Positions 1 to 8,657 are shown, counted from the stretch's first letter. The stretch is 64,000 nucleotides of DNA from Acidobacteriota bacterium (GCA_013289825.1 JABCZF010000012.1:1-64000), one strand, 5' to 3'. Made by a program: numbers and translations. Notes: generated from the sequence alone by a model not told the origin.

Positions 1-1715
1 ACCCCGGGAAGTGCTTGTATACGCTCGAGAACTTGATCGAAAAAAGCAATCGCCGGTTCATCCGCGGATTTGGGACCCCAGAGTGAGAGAGTAAGAGTCA
101 GCGTGTGTGATGGGTCGAAGCCAGGATCGACTTCGAGAAGGCGAACGAAACTCTTCATCATGAGGCCGGCGCCAGTTAGCAGGAGCAAAGCCAGAGCGAC
201 ATCGGCGAAAATCAACACGCTGCGTAGGCGGTGGCGTTCTTTTCCCGCGGTGCTCTTGCCGGTTTCCTTCAGAGCTTCGTTGAGATCGAGTCTGGAGGCA
301 CGGAAGGCGGGCAGGAGGCCAAACACCAGGCCGGTGACTAGGGAGATGCCGAAGGTGAAAGCGAACGTCCAAGCATCAATCTGCACGTTTTGAAGACGCG
401 GTAAATTGGCGAGGCGGACCAGTCGTAGCACGGCAACACCGCCCCAAGCTAAGAAGAGGCCGAAAGCTCCGCCGAGGAGGGAGATTAGGAGACTCTCAGT
501 GAGAAACTGACGGACCATGCGAGCGCGCCGTGCGCCAAGAGCGGCGCGAAGAGCTACTTCGCGCTGGCGGCGCGCGGCCCAGGCGAGAAGAAGATTTGCG
601 ACGTTAACACAAGCGATCAGAAGTACGAATCCCACGGAGCCGAGCAATATCCAGAGCGCCGTTTTAACGTCCCCGACGAGATAATCTTTCAGCGGAGTCA
701 GCGTGACGCCGGAAGCGGAGTAGGCCGTGGGATATTCACGGAAAAGGTTTGTGGAGATTTGATTCATTTCGGCTTCGGCTTCGGAGATGGGCAAGCCGTC
801 GCGGAGGCGGGCGATGGCGCGCAAGTGGCGGCAGTCGCGGCAGGCGTACGGAAGCGTGGCATCGTAGGCCAGCGGTGTGTAAATGTCTGCGGGCTTGCGG
901 GGATCGAAAGAGAGAACGGAGGGAAAATCGGCGGGAAGGACGCCGACAACTGTGTAGGCCCGGGTTCCCAGCTGCACCGACTTGCCAATTATGCCGGGGT
1001 CGGCGCCGAAGGTTCGCTGCCAGAAGCCGTAGCTCAGGATTACGACAAAATTGTTTCCGCGCACGTCTTCCGAGGGGAGAAAGTTGCGGCCGCGCTCAAG
1101 TTTTACGCCCATAAGATCGAAGAGGGTCGAGGAGGCGCGGAAGCCGATGAGAGTTTCCGCGTCGTGCGCGCCGACATAAGTCGGGGACCAAAAGCTGACG
1201 GCGGCTACGCCTGTGAAGGAGTGGTTCAATCGATTCCAGTCCATGAATGTGGCCCAGGAGGTGTTCGAGCGCGTGCCGTCGTTGTTCTTCTCAAAAAGGA
1301 TCATCAATTGATCCTGCTTGGGGAAGGGCAACGGCCGAAGGAGCACGCCGTGAATGACGCTGAAGATCGCGGTGTTGGCGCCGATACCGAGAGCCAGAGT
1401 GAGGATCGCGACGATGGCGAAGGCGGGGCTGTTGCGGAGTATGCGCAGGCCGAAACCTAAATCTTGCAGGAGGTCCTGGATGTAGCTGACGCGGCGAGAG
1501 TCGCGGCAATGCTCTTTGGAAAGTTCGACGCCGCCGAATTCGCGAAGCGCTTTGCGGCGAGCTTCTTCCTTAGTCAGGCCGGCGGCGAGATGCTCCTGGA
1601 TTTTTTTCTCGAGGTGGTACAGCAGCTCCTCGCTTAGCTCCTGCTCGACTTGCTCACGGCGAAAGAGAGAGCGCAGGCGAAGCCGCAGAGTCACGATCCA
1701 GTGCGATAGACTCAA
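1..1715 (-). CDS. ADOP-family MacB-like ABC permease, 3' part beyond window edge
   Basis: Membrane permease of the acidobacterial duplicated orphan permease type, in which MacB/FtsX-like domains occur without a linked ATPase. About 571 N-terminal codons are present, read to the left, and the frame is still open at base 1. An N-terminal helical segment (EELLYHLEKK, then ALREFGG) precedes the first membrane helix (VAILTLALGIGANTAIFS), a MacB periplasmic core, and the FtsX helices (LLIACVNVANLLLA, ARRQREVALRAALGA). The start is taken as TTG at 1715 because AAGGAGG lies 5 bases upstream; an in-frame GTG at 1730 overlaps that site. It lies 38 bp downstream of a paralogue (stop 1754). Substrate unknown; the family is annotated as macrolide or peptide export by homology to MacB. 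Family call firm, function not. Confidence 0.9.
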   Translation of the reverse strand, partial: MSLSHWIVTLRLRLRSLFRREQVEQELSEELLYHLEKKIQEHLAAGLTKEEARRKALREFGGVELSKEHCRDSRRVSYIQDLLQDLGFGLRILRNSPAFAIVAILTLALGIGANTAIFSVIHGVLLRPLPFPKQDQLMILFEKNNDGTRSNTSWATFMDWNRLNHSFTGVAAVSFWSPTYVGAHDAETLIGFRASSTLFDLMGVKLERGRNFLPSEDVRGNNFVVILSYGFWQRTFGADPGIIGKSVQLGTRAYTVVGVLPADFPSVLSFDPRKPADIYTPLAYDATLPYACRDCRHLRAIARLRDGLPISEAEAEMNQISTNLFREYPTAYSASGVTLTPLKDYLVGDVKTALWILLGSVGFVLLIACVNVANLLLAWAARRQREVALRAALGARRARMVRQFLTESLLISLLGGAFGLFLAWGGVAVLRLVRLANLPRLQNVQIDAWTFAFTFGISLVTGLVFGLLPAFRASRLDLNEALKETGKSTAGKERHRLRSVLIFADVALALLLLTGAGLMMKSFVRLLEVDPGFDPSHTLTLTLSLWGPKSADEPAIAFFDQVLERIQALPG

Positions 1716-1753
1716 GAGAACCTCCTTCACACTAACGCGCGAACCCGCCGCAT

Positions 1754-4447
1754 CTACTCGTGTCTAAGAGCGACCATCGGATCGATGCGGCTGGCGCGGC
1801 GCGCCGGCAAGTAACAGGCCAGGAGCGCAGTTGCGAGCAAGAGTAGACAAACGGCGGCAAAGGTAAACGGGTCGGTGGATTGGACGCCGTACAAAAAACT
1901 CGACATCAGCCGGGTGACACCAAGAGCCGCTAGCAAGCCGATCGCAATTCCGAGGCCGGCAAGGCGCGCGCCCTGGCCGAGCACCATCCCGTATACGTTG
2001 CGGCGCTTCGCTCCGAGCGCCATGCGGATGCCGATCTCCTGGATACGCTGCGCTACAGAGTAAGAAATCACTCCATACATTCCAATGGAAGCAAGCAGCA
2101 GGGCCAGCAGACTGAAGGCGGCCAGCAGGAGCATGGCGAATCGGGGCTGGCTGAGCGAATCGTTGACCAGAGTAGTGAGGGTGGCGACCTTTGCCAACGG
2201 GAGGTCCGGATCGCCGGAATGGATGGCCAAGCGCACGCTCTCGGTCATGGAAGCGGGGTCGACTTTCGTACGTAGCGCAACGCGCATGTTCAACATCGAG
2301 GGCCACTGTTTTTGCGTGTCGATCACGAATATTTCGGGGGGTGTTTCCTCTCGCAGGGAGATGTGCTTCACATCGGGAACCACGCCCACGATGGTCATCA
2401 GGGGGTAGCGCGAACTTGCGGGGCCTACTTGTTTGCCGAGAGCGCCCTGGCTTGGCCAGAATTTCCTCTCCATGGCCGCGTTAACCAGGGCTACCGGCGT
2501 GGAATCAGCGGTGTCGGATTCCAGGAAATCGCGACCTCGCAAAACGGGAGTTCCAATGGAGGAGAGGTAGCCCGTAGAAATGATTGTGTAATTGGCGAAA
2601 GGCATTTCTCTCTGGCTGCCGACCGGATGGTCGGGCATGCGAATGACCGTGCTCTCGCCTTCGCCGCCCATCGGAACGGTTTCGCCAATTCCGGCGGACT
2701 CGACACCAGGGATGGATCGCAGGCGAGAAAGCGCACTTTGGTAGAACGCTACGATGTGATTTTGGTCTACGTACTTCGAAGCCGGAAGCGGCAACTGGAG
2801 TGTGAGAACCCTCCGAGGGTTGAAGCCGCCGCTGGCGCCGAGAAGGCGGAAAAAAGTGCGTGTCAACAGTCCGGCAGATACCACCAGCACCAGAGCGAGG
2901 GCCACCTGCGAGACGAGAAGCGCATTGCGCAGCCGCGAGCTCGCGGGAATGCCCGCGCAGCCGCGGCCGCCTTCTTTGAGCGAACTGGCGAGGTCCTTAC
3001 GCGTGGCGCCCAACGCTGGAGCCAGGCCGAAAAGGATTCCCGTAGCCACGGAAACGCACAGAGCGAAGGCGAAGACCAGGAGATCAAGCCTTACTTCACG
3101 CAGACGGGGAATGTTCGAGGGGCCATAAGCCTTTACAAAATCAATGCCTAGGTACGCGATAAGCGTGGCAACGGCACCCGCAGCGATGGCTATCAGGAGG
3201 CTCTCTGTCAGAAGCTGACGGACCAGGCGAGAGCGGGTGGCGCCGAGAGCGGCGCGAAGAGTGAATTCTCGACGGCGGCCAAGGGAGCGTGCGAGCAACA
3301 GGTTGGCGACGTTAGAGCAGGCAATGAGCAGCACCATTCCGACGGCGCCGAGGATGAGTTCCGAAGGGCGTTGCGTGTCGCCGACTACTTGGCGGGTTAA
3401 CGGCACGAGGCGTGTGTTGAACCAGCCCTTCCACTGCGGATCTCTCTCCTCGGCTCGTTTGGTGATGAGGTCCATAGCGGCTTGGGCCTGTTCGATAGCA
3501 ACGCCAGGTTTGAGCCGGCCGATAACCGCGAGTTCGGACGGGCTGCCTTTTGGCTGTGGGGCAACAGCAAGAGGAACCCAGATCTGAGGTTCGCTCGGAA
3601 AGTTAAAACTGCTGGGCATTTCCTCGGCGCGGGGAAATTCGAAACCAGGAGGCATTATGCCGACAACGGTGTAGGCGTAGCCGTTGAGGTACACCGCGTG
3701 GCCCAGAATGTCGCCGCGCGAGCTGAAGCGTTCGCGCCATAGGCGGTCGCTGAGGATAACTTCGTACTGGTGGCCCGGTTGATCCTCCTCGGCTGTGAAG
3801 ATGCGTCCGAGGGCGGGGACGGCGCCGAGAGCCGGAAAGAACTCGGCTGAGGCTCGAAAGCCGTCCAGAAACGAAGGCTCGCCGGAGCCGGTAAGATTGA
3901 AAGAATCGTTTTGGAACGCGCCCACGAATTGGAAAGGGTGGGATTCCCGAGTTAATAGGCGGAATTGAGTTTGGCCCCAGGGAAAATACTCGGACCCGAG
4001 ATTCACTCCTGGCGGGGAAACCAGCTCGGGGAGAACGATTCTGTCGGGACTGGGGTAGGGAAGCGGCTTCAGAAGAATGGCTTCGACGAGACTGAACACG
4101 GCGGTGCTCGCACCGATGCCGAGAGCCAGTGTGAGGATGGCGACGGCGGTGAAGCCGGGGTTTTTCGACAGCATGCGGAAGGCAAAGCGTATGTCTTGCG
4201 CCAGAGTTTCGAGGAAGCTGACACTGCGAGAGTCCCGGCAATTTTCTTTGGAGAGTTCAACGCCGCCGAATTCGCGAAGGGCTCTGCGGCGAGCTTCCTC
4301 CAGCGTAAGGTCAGCGGTTAAGTACTCCCGCGTTTTCTGTTCGAGATGGAAGCGCAATTCTTCGCTGAGGTCCTGCTCGACTTGGTTGCGCTTGAAGAGG
4401 GAGCGCAACCGAAGCGGCAAAGTGTAGAACCAATGTTTGGGGCGCAC
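1754..4447 (-). CDS. ADOP-family MacB-like ABC permease (897 aa)
   Basis: Full-length acidobacterial duplicated orphan permease, probably integral to the inner membrane with large periplasmic loops. Order: N-terminal helical leader (residues about 1-70, EELRFHLEQKTREY and ALREFGGVE), first helix with VAILTLALGIGAS, MacB periplasmic core (about 110-350), FtsX helices (VLLIACSNVANLLLA, RRREFTLRAALGA), a second periplasmic domain, and a final FtsX set near the C-terminus (IGIRMALGAKRRNVY). The two permease halves explain the length of about 900 residues. GTG start with AAGGAG 5 bases upstream. The N-terminal 70 codons closely resemble the adjacent partial gene, so the pair looks like a tandem duplication. 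The PadR gene sits 28 bp upstream on the same strand and probably controls it. Transported substrate cannot be read from sequence. Confidence 0.95.
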   Translation of the reverse strand: MRPKHWFYTLPLRLRSLFKRNQVEQDLSEELRFHLEQKTREYLTADLTLEEARRRALREFGGVELSKENCRDSRSVSFLETLAQDIRFAFRMLSKNPGFTAVAILTLALGIGASTAVFSLVEAILLKPLPYPSPDRIVLPELVSPPGVNLGSEYFPWGQTQFRLLTRESHPFQFVGAFQNDSFNLTGSGEPSFLDGFRASAEFFPALGAVPALGRIFTAEEDQPGHQYEVILSDRLWRERFSSRGDILGHAVYLNGYAYTVVGIMPPGFEFPRAEEMPSSFNFPSEPQIWVPLAVAPQPKGSPSELAVIGRLKPGVAIEQAQAAMDLITKRAEERDPQWKGWFNTRLVPLTRQVVGDTQRPSELILGAVGMVLLIACSNVANLLLARSLGRRREFTLRAALGATRSRLVRQLLTESLLIAIAAGAVATLIAYLGIDFVKAYGPSNIPRLREVRLDLLVFAFALCVSVATGILFGLAPALGATRKDLASSLKEGGRGCAGIPASSRLRNALLVSQVALALVLVVSAGLLTRTFFRLLGASGGFNPRRVLTLQLPLPASKYVDQNHIVAFYQSALSRLRSIPGVESAGIGETVPMGGEGESTVIRMPDHPVGSQREMPFANYTIISTGYLSSIGTPVLRGRDFLESDTADSTPVALVNAAMERKFWPSQGALGKQVGPASSRYPLMTIVGVVPDVKHISLREETPPEIFVIDTQKQWPSMLNMRVALRTKVDPASMTESVRLAIHSGDPDLPLAKVATLTTLVNDSLSQPRFAMLLLAAFSLLALLLASIGMYGVISYSVAQRIQEIGIRMALGAKRRNVYGMVLGQGARLAGLGIAIGLLAALGVTRLMSSFLYGVQSTDPFTFAAVCLLLLATALLACYLPARRASRIDPMVALRHE

Positions 4448-4475
4448 CAGGGCTCCTTGTAGCGAAGAGAATCGT

Positions 4476-4811
4476 TCAGGCCTCTTTGAGTTTCACTACA
4501 TTGGAGATCGCGACCGAGAGACGGCTCCAGTTGGCGGATTCTTTTTCTAGCTGCGTGCGGCCAAGCCCGGTGAGCGAGTAATACTTGGCGCGGCGGTTAT
4601 TTTCCGTGGGCTTCCACTCCGCAGTGATCCACCCCTCTTGTTCGAGTTTGTGTAGCGCGGGGTAGAGGGAGCCGTCACTTACTTGGAGGACGTCGCCCGA
4701 GACTTGTCTAAGGCGCAGGCTCACGGCGTAGCCGTTGAGGGGTTCGAGGGCGAGAATCTTCAGGAGGAGAAGGTCGAGAGTGCCTTGCACCAGGTCGGAA
4801 GGTCTGCTCAT
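4476..4811 (-). CDS. PadR-family transcriptional regulator
   Basis: A 111-residue winged-helix repressor of the short PadR type that characteristically precedes ADOP permease genes in Acidobacteriota. The N-terminal segment (LVQGTLDLLLLKIL, then NGYAVSLRLRQ) and the wing (SDGSLYPALHKLEQEGWI, then KYYSLTGLGRTQL) are diagnostic. ATG at 4811 is chosen because the PadR fold begins directly after it and a weak AGGG precedes it. An in-frame ATG at 4856 would add 15 residues that do not look like PadR. The stop is 28 bp before the permease start, so co-transcription is likely. A perfect palindrome in its leader suggests autoregulation. The ligand is unknown; relatives bind phenolics or drugs. Confidence 0.93.
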   Translation of the reverse strand: MSRPSDLVQGTLDLLLLKILALEPLNGYAVSLRLRQVSGDVLQVSDGSLYPALHKLEQEGWITAEWKPTENNRRAKYYSLTGLGRTQLEKESANWSRLSVAISNVVKLKEA

Positions 4812-5118
4812 TTTTTCCCTACAGGGGTCTCCTCGGTTACCGAGACCAAAATACATCTACTCCGCTCGGTAAGCAAGGGGAAAATATGGGGAGGGAAAAA
4901 CAGGAAACTACGGCCCAACGTGTTTAACCGCATGGTTAGATCCGCAGCCTCGGAAAATCTCCTGGGCATAACCACCTCTGGCGCGGACGTTTCGTGAGGT
5001 TGCTTCTAAAGGAACGCAAGCTCGTTTGCGTTGATACGCTCTTGCCGTATTCGTTTTACCTTTGTTTCGCCAAATGGTGCGATGCGCCCGCTGCCGGCGG
5101 TTCGAGAGGGGTTGGCAG
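4812..5118. other. Intergenic leader of the padR-ADOP unit
   Basis: About 307 bp between the padR start and the stop of the kinase gene, which lies upstream on the same (minus) strand. It holds the palindrome described separately and probably the padR promoter. I could not pick out a convincing -35/-10 pair or a terminator for the kinase gene. No coding potential beyond short shadow frames. Confidence 0.5.
4832..4844. promoter_or_regulatory. Palindrome in the padR leader, possible operator
   Basis: CTCGGT-T-ACCGAG is a perfect 6-bp inverted repeat around one base, 21 bp upstream of the chosen padR start. A related half (CTCGGTAAG) lies about 20 bp further upstream. PadR dimers bind short palindromes in their own promoters, so an autoregulatory operator is plausible. 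This is inference from position and symmetry only. Confidence 0.4.
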
Positions 5119-6915
5119 CTAGCGGCCCAGGAACTTTTCCAGGGTTTGCAGTTCTGCTTCGGCCATGTCTAGATACTTTTTGGCGTTTTTGGTGTCTTGC
5201 TTTTGCATGGCGAATTGCGCTTTGGAGATGTCTGTCTTCATGCGCTGTTGGGCGGAAACAATGTCGCCGCGAAGGCCGTAACCGGAGGCGGCTTGTTGTT
5301 TCTGGAGATTATCGAGAGATTGCGAGACGGCACTGGAGCGACTGTCGATGTCGTCATATCGGTGTTCGTTCTCTTCGGCTTGCGCGGCTTCTTCAGCCTT
5401 GGCTTGGGCGGCTGCATCGGCGGCTTGGGTGTCCTTCTTGGGTTTGCCGACGGAGGGTTTCTTGGGAGGCTGGGGAGGGTTGCCGCCGGAGCCGGACGAA
5501 GTGGAGTTCGACGAGGAAGCGTCGCTAGGGGGGGTAGAAGAGGAGTTTGAAGTATCCGGCGAGGATTGGCCGGACTGCGTGGATGGTGCGCCTGTCGAAC
5601 CGGAGGGCGGATCTGTAGTGCCACCAGGTGCCGTGGGATTGGCTGTAGCAGACGACGAGGTCGTGGCGTCGCCGGGGGTCGCTGGAGCGGTGGTTGACGA
5701 ATCGACTTGTTGCGATGGCTTGCTCGGGACGGCGGTCTTGCCAGCGCCGGCAAGAGTCTTTATGCGGCTGGGGAGGTACAGGCCGGCGGCGAACAGAACG
5801 GCAACGACGATGAAAGCGCCCAGGGCGATATACAGCCCGCGATGGCCGCCGCCGCTGACAGGTGGAGGTGGCGCCTGTGGCGATGCGGAAGAAGGGCCCG
5901 CGGCTGCAGCGGCCAAAGCCGGAGTTGCCGCTGCTACACGCTCGGTAGGTTGGTAAGCAGGCGTGTCCACCACCGTTGTGGGAGATTGGGAGACAGGGGT
6001 TTCCTGGAAAAGGGCGGTTGCGCTGCCTGCGGTAGCGGAGGGAGAGGGAGCGTAGGCGCGCGGATCGACTCCGGGCTGAGCCGCTCCACCTTGCGGGGAG
6101 ACACTTTTGAGAGCGCCGCGGAAGGCGTCGGCGGATTGAAAACGCTGGCCGGGGTCCTTGGCGAGAGCCATGACGATAATTTGATTGAGCGCCTGGGGAA
6201 TGCCGGGACGGAGAACGATGGGAGGTTTGGGGACCTCCTGGAGATGTGCGGCCATCATAGCGTAGTTGCTGTCGGCCTGGAAGGGGAGCTGGCCGGTGAC
6301 CATTTCGTAGAGGGAGACGCCGAGGGAGTACAGATCGGAGCGATTGTCGGCGGGATCGCCTTTGACCTGTTCGGGCGGCATGTAATTGAGGGAGCCCAGT
6401 GTGGTTCCGGTCAAGGTGAGGCTGCGATCGGTGGCGGAGCGCGCGATGCCGAAATCCATGAGTTTTACGGAGCCATCGGGAGTGAGCATCATGTTGGCGG
6501 GCTTGATGTCGCGGTGGATGATGTTTTGTTTGTGGGCGTAGCTGAGGGCGTCGAGAACTTGGTCGATATACTTGACTGCCAGGGCTGGGGGAATAGCGCC
6601 TTGGTGGAGGCGAGAGGAGAGCGTGACGCCGTCAACGAACTCCATGATCATGACCAGTTGATTGTCGAGGGTGAGAGCGGTGCGCAGCGCGGCGATATTG
6701 GGATGATTGAGGCTGGCAAGGACTTTGATTTCACGGAGAAAGCGGTCGGCCAGATCTTTTTGGCCGGCGAGGTCGGGGAGCAGAATTTTCATGGCTTCGA
6801 CGCGGTCAGAGATGGTATTGCGGACCTTGTAGACTTTGCCCATGCCTCCGGCACCGAGGATGCCGAGGATTTCGTAATCACCGAGGCGCTGCCCGACTGT
6901 GTAGTCCTGGCTCAT
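5119..6915 (-). CDS. Transmembrane serine/threonine protein kinase (PknB-like, 598 aa)
   Basis: Phosphorylates Ser/Thr residues of unknown targets; the catalytic domain should be cytoplasmic. The kinase domain occupies about residues 14-270, with the glycine loop GAGGMG, lysine K43, E62, catalytic loop HRDIKPAN (D136), DFG aspartate D154 and the PPEQ of the activation segment, so it should be active. One membrane helix lies at about 361-381. The extracytoplasmic part starts with about 110 residues rich in Ser, Thr, Pro and Gly and ends in an Ala/Gln-rich helical, probably coiled-coil, region (about 500-598). PASTA repeats are absent, so the sensing part is unlike PknB proper. The start has GAAGGGAG seven bases upstream. 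The upstream neighbour encodes a CsgG-family secreted protein, with a terminator-like hairpin between them. Confidence 0.95.
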   Translation of the reverse strand: MSQDYTVGQRLGDYEILGILGAGGMGKVYKVRNTISDRVEAMKILLPDLAGQKDLADRFLREIKVLASLNHPNIAALRTALTLDNQLVMIMEFVDGVTLSSRLHQGAIPPALAVKYIDQVLDALSYAHKQNIIHRDIKPANMMLTPDGSVKLMDFGIARSATDRSLTLTGTTLGSLNYMPPEQVKGDPADNRSDLYSLGVSLYEMVTGQLPFQADSNYAMMAAHLQEVPKPPIVLRPGIPQALNQIIVMALAKDPGQRFQSADAFRGALKSVSPQGGAAQPGVDPRAYAPSPSATAGSATALFQETPVSQSPTTVVDTPAYQPTERVAAATPALAAAAAGPSSASPQAPPPPVSGGGHRGLYIALGAFIVVAVLFAAGLYLPSRIKTLAGAGKTAVPSKPSQQVDSSTTAPATPGDATTSSSATANPTAPGGTTDPPSGSTGAPSTQSGQSSPDTSNSSSTPPSDASSSNSTSSGSGGNPPQPPKKPSVGKPKKDTQAADAAAQAKAEEAAQAEENEHRYDDIDSRSSAVSQSLDNLQKQQAASGYGLRGDIVSAQQRMKTDISKAQFAMQKQDTKNAKKYLDMAEAELQTLEKFLGR

Positions 6916-6929
6916 GGTACGGCTCCCTT

Positions 6930-6972
6930 CAAATAAGAGAAAAGGCGAGGAAGTCTAAGAGGCCGCCTCGCC
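6930..6972 (-). terminator. Hairpin plus T-rich tract between the CsgG-like and kinase genes
   Basis: On the minus strand a 7-bp perfect stem (GGCGAGG / CCTCGCC, arms 6966-6972 and 6944-6950) is followed at once by TTTTCTCTTATTT. It lies downstream of the CsgG-like stop at 7042 and only about 15 bp before the kinase start, so it can end the first transcript or attenuate the second. The loop of 15 bases is long, which lowers certainty. A second inverted repeat (7016-7031, six-base arms) lies just before it. Confidence 0.65.
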
Positions 6973-7041
6973 GATTCCAATCAAGCACCGAGAGTATCAA
7001 AAAAGAGCATGTATGCGCCGCCATTGCGGCGGTCCATCGAG

Positions 7042-8082
7042 TTATGGAGTGCTGGCCGCGCTGGCTGCGACGTCACCGACTTTGGGCGGATTTGCTCCGG
7101 AATAGGTAGCCGTGGCGGAGTCCGCGTCGACGTCGGTCACCGTGGCACTGCCGAGTTTGTTGGTGACCGTCTTGAGCACCTTGCCGGTGGTGGGGTCTTT
7201 GACTGTGCGAATAGCGCGGCTGACGTCGATGGTGTCGCCGACGCGCACGCCAACCTTGTTTCCAATGTTGATGATGATGGTGTTTCCGCTGACGTCGGCT
7301 ACTACGCCGGAATAGGTGGCTTTAATGATGGGCAGGGTTCCGGCGGCGTTGTCGAGTTGCGTGGCGCAATCCGCGACAGCTTTGTTTACCGCTTCGCCGA
7401 GGATGGTTTGGCCAAAATTGCTGCTGGTCATGCTGAAGCCGCCGCCACCACCGCTGTAGCCTGTGCCGCCGCCCCCGCCAAGCATCAGACCGGAGCGCGA
7501 TGATTCGCCGTTGCCGGTTACGGAAGCGAGGATTTCGCCGGTGGTGGTATTCACCAAGCGCGCGGTGATGGCCACTACGGCTTTGGATTCTTTCTTGCCC
7601 ATGCCGGCAATTGCGCCGGTCCATCCGCTGTGGCCGCCGCCAACGCCGCCAACTTGCTTATCGTCGCGGCCGAATTTGGTGATGGAGCCAAGAATGATTG
7701 TGTCCACGCCCAGAATGCGACCGATTTTCGAGGCGCTGGTAGCATCGGCGCGGTCGCTATTATTGAAGTTTTGTTCGGAGATGATTTTGTCGAGGGCGGC
7801 GCGCTCGATAACGCGGTACTTGCCGTCAGTAACCAGCTTCTGAACCATGAGGTCGGTGATGCCTTTGCCGACGTCCTGGTCGGTGCCAAAGATGGCCGCC
7901 ACGGTGGTCCTGACCGTGCCGTAGTCGAAATTCATGACGGCAACGAGTCTTTTAGGTCCTTGCGGTTGCGCAGCGGCGGCAGGCGCCGCTGCTGGCGCGG
8001 CCGCCGGAGTGGCCGGCTGCTGTGCTGCGCAAGGCGCAATGGCTAGGAATGAAACACAAAATAGACGTGCGAATCGTGACAT
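7042..8082 (-). CDS. CsgG-family secreted protein (346 aa)
   Basis: A protein with a cleavable signal peptide (MSRFARLFCVSFLAIAPCAAQ) and an Ala/Pro linker, followed by a CsgG-like domain at about residues 40-215 (RLVAVMNFDYGTV, DLMVQKLVTDGKYRVIER, ILGSITKFG, ARLVNTTTGEIL). CsgG forms the outer-membrane pore for curli secretion, but many CsgG-family proteins are uncharacterised envelope proteins. There is no lipobox here and no csgA, csgE or csgF nearby, so curli export is not supported. A Gly-rich stretch (about 205-225) and a C-terminal beta domain (about 255-340, VGVRVGDTIDVSR) resemble FlgT-like assembly proteins. ATG at 8082 is preferred over upstream GTG/ATG codons because GAGGAG stands nine bases ahead and the signal peptide begins there. 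Confidence 0.85.
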   Translation of the reverse strand: MSRFARLFCVSFLAIAPCAAQQPATPAAAPAAAPAAAAQPQGPKRLVAVMNFDYGTVRTTVAAIFGTDQDVGKGITDLMVQKLVTDGKYRVIERAALDKIISEQNFNNSDRADATSASKIGRILGVDTIILGSITKFGRDDKQVGGVGGGHSGWTGAIAGMGKKESKAVVAITARLVNTTTGEILASVTGNGESSRSGLMLGGGGGTGYSGGGGGFSMTSSNFGQTILGEAVNKAVADCATQLDNAAGTLPIIKATYSGVVADVSGNTIIINIGNKVGVRVGDTIDVSRAIRTVKDPTTGKVLKTVTNKLGSATVTDVDADSATATYSGANPPKVGDVAASAASTP

Positions 8083-8408
8083 AAGAAAGTGCTCCTCACA
8101 CCCAAGGAATTTGTGAGCGAAAGATGCGAAACGTTTCATGGTGACCAAAACCTCTTCGCGACCGAAGACCGGGGGACGCACAGAGTCGAGAGACCCGCTT
8201 AGGGCCGTATCCTACACTGTGGGGGCGGTAGAGGCAACGGTGGTGTGTCGGAAGTGTCGGTAGGGGAACGAGGGGAGAGGTGGCTGGGGGCGACAGAGCG
8301 CGGCGAGGAACCAGCCGGGCGAAGACTTGGGAGCGCTAAAACTGGTAGGATTTGTCGGGAGTCCGGGGACTTGGGTGTCGGTCGAGTCAGAAAAAGGGAG
8401 CCAAGACA
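8083..8408. other. Intergenic region between divergent genes, G-rich
   Basis: About 326 bp separating the CsgG-like gene (minus) from a small plus-strand gene. The plus strand at 8259-8296 carries closely spaced runs of three to five G and could fold as a G-quadruplex. I saw no convincing promoter pair and no conserved reading frame. Confidence 0.4.
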
Positions 8409-8657
8409 ATGTCAGAACCGAGTAAGGAAGAATTGCTGGCGCGGATCGCGGAATTGGAAAAGCAGGCGGGGTCGAAGAGGAAAGGGAGTTTGGAATTCCG
8501 AGTGGGAGAAAAAGGAGGGGTTAGCGTGTATGGACTTGGACGCTTTCCCGTCACGCTTTATTACGAGCAGTGGATACGGTTATTGGATATTGCGGATGGA
8601 TTGCGGGCGTTTCTCGAAGAGAACAAGAGCAAGCTGAAGTTGAAGACAGCGGAGTAG
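8409..8657 (+). CDS. Small conserved protein of unknown function (82 aa)
   Basis: Not assigned to a named family. It starts with a short amphipathic helix (EELLARIAELEKQ) and continues into a basic linker (GSKRKGS). The compact core (GEKGGVSVYGLGRFPVTLYYEQW) is followed by a Leu/Lys-rich helix to the end. The core has the look of a widely conserved bacterial hypothetical protein whose hallmark is the VYGLGRFPVTLY segment; this is from memory and unverified. AAGGGAG eight bases before the ATG supports translation. No signal peptide or membrane segment, so cytoplasmic. It stands alone, divergent from the CsgG-like gene. Confidence 0.75.
   Translation: MSEPSKEELLARIAELEKQAGSKRKGSLEFRVGEKGGVSVYGLGRFPVTLYYEQWIRLLDIADGLRAFLEENKSKLKLKTAE

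Noticed and set aside
759..1460. A 233-codon open frame on the plus strand
   Set aside because: It is antisense to the ADOP permease gene, whose translation shows clear family motifs; the plus frame has none.
5707..6936. A 409-codon plus-strand frame opposite the kinase
   Set aside because: Long only because of GC-rich codon bias; the minus strand encodes all kinase motifs.
7042..8082. A curli secretion locus
   Set aside because: Only the CsgG-like protein is present, without lipobox and without csgA, csgB, csgE or csgF.
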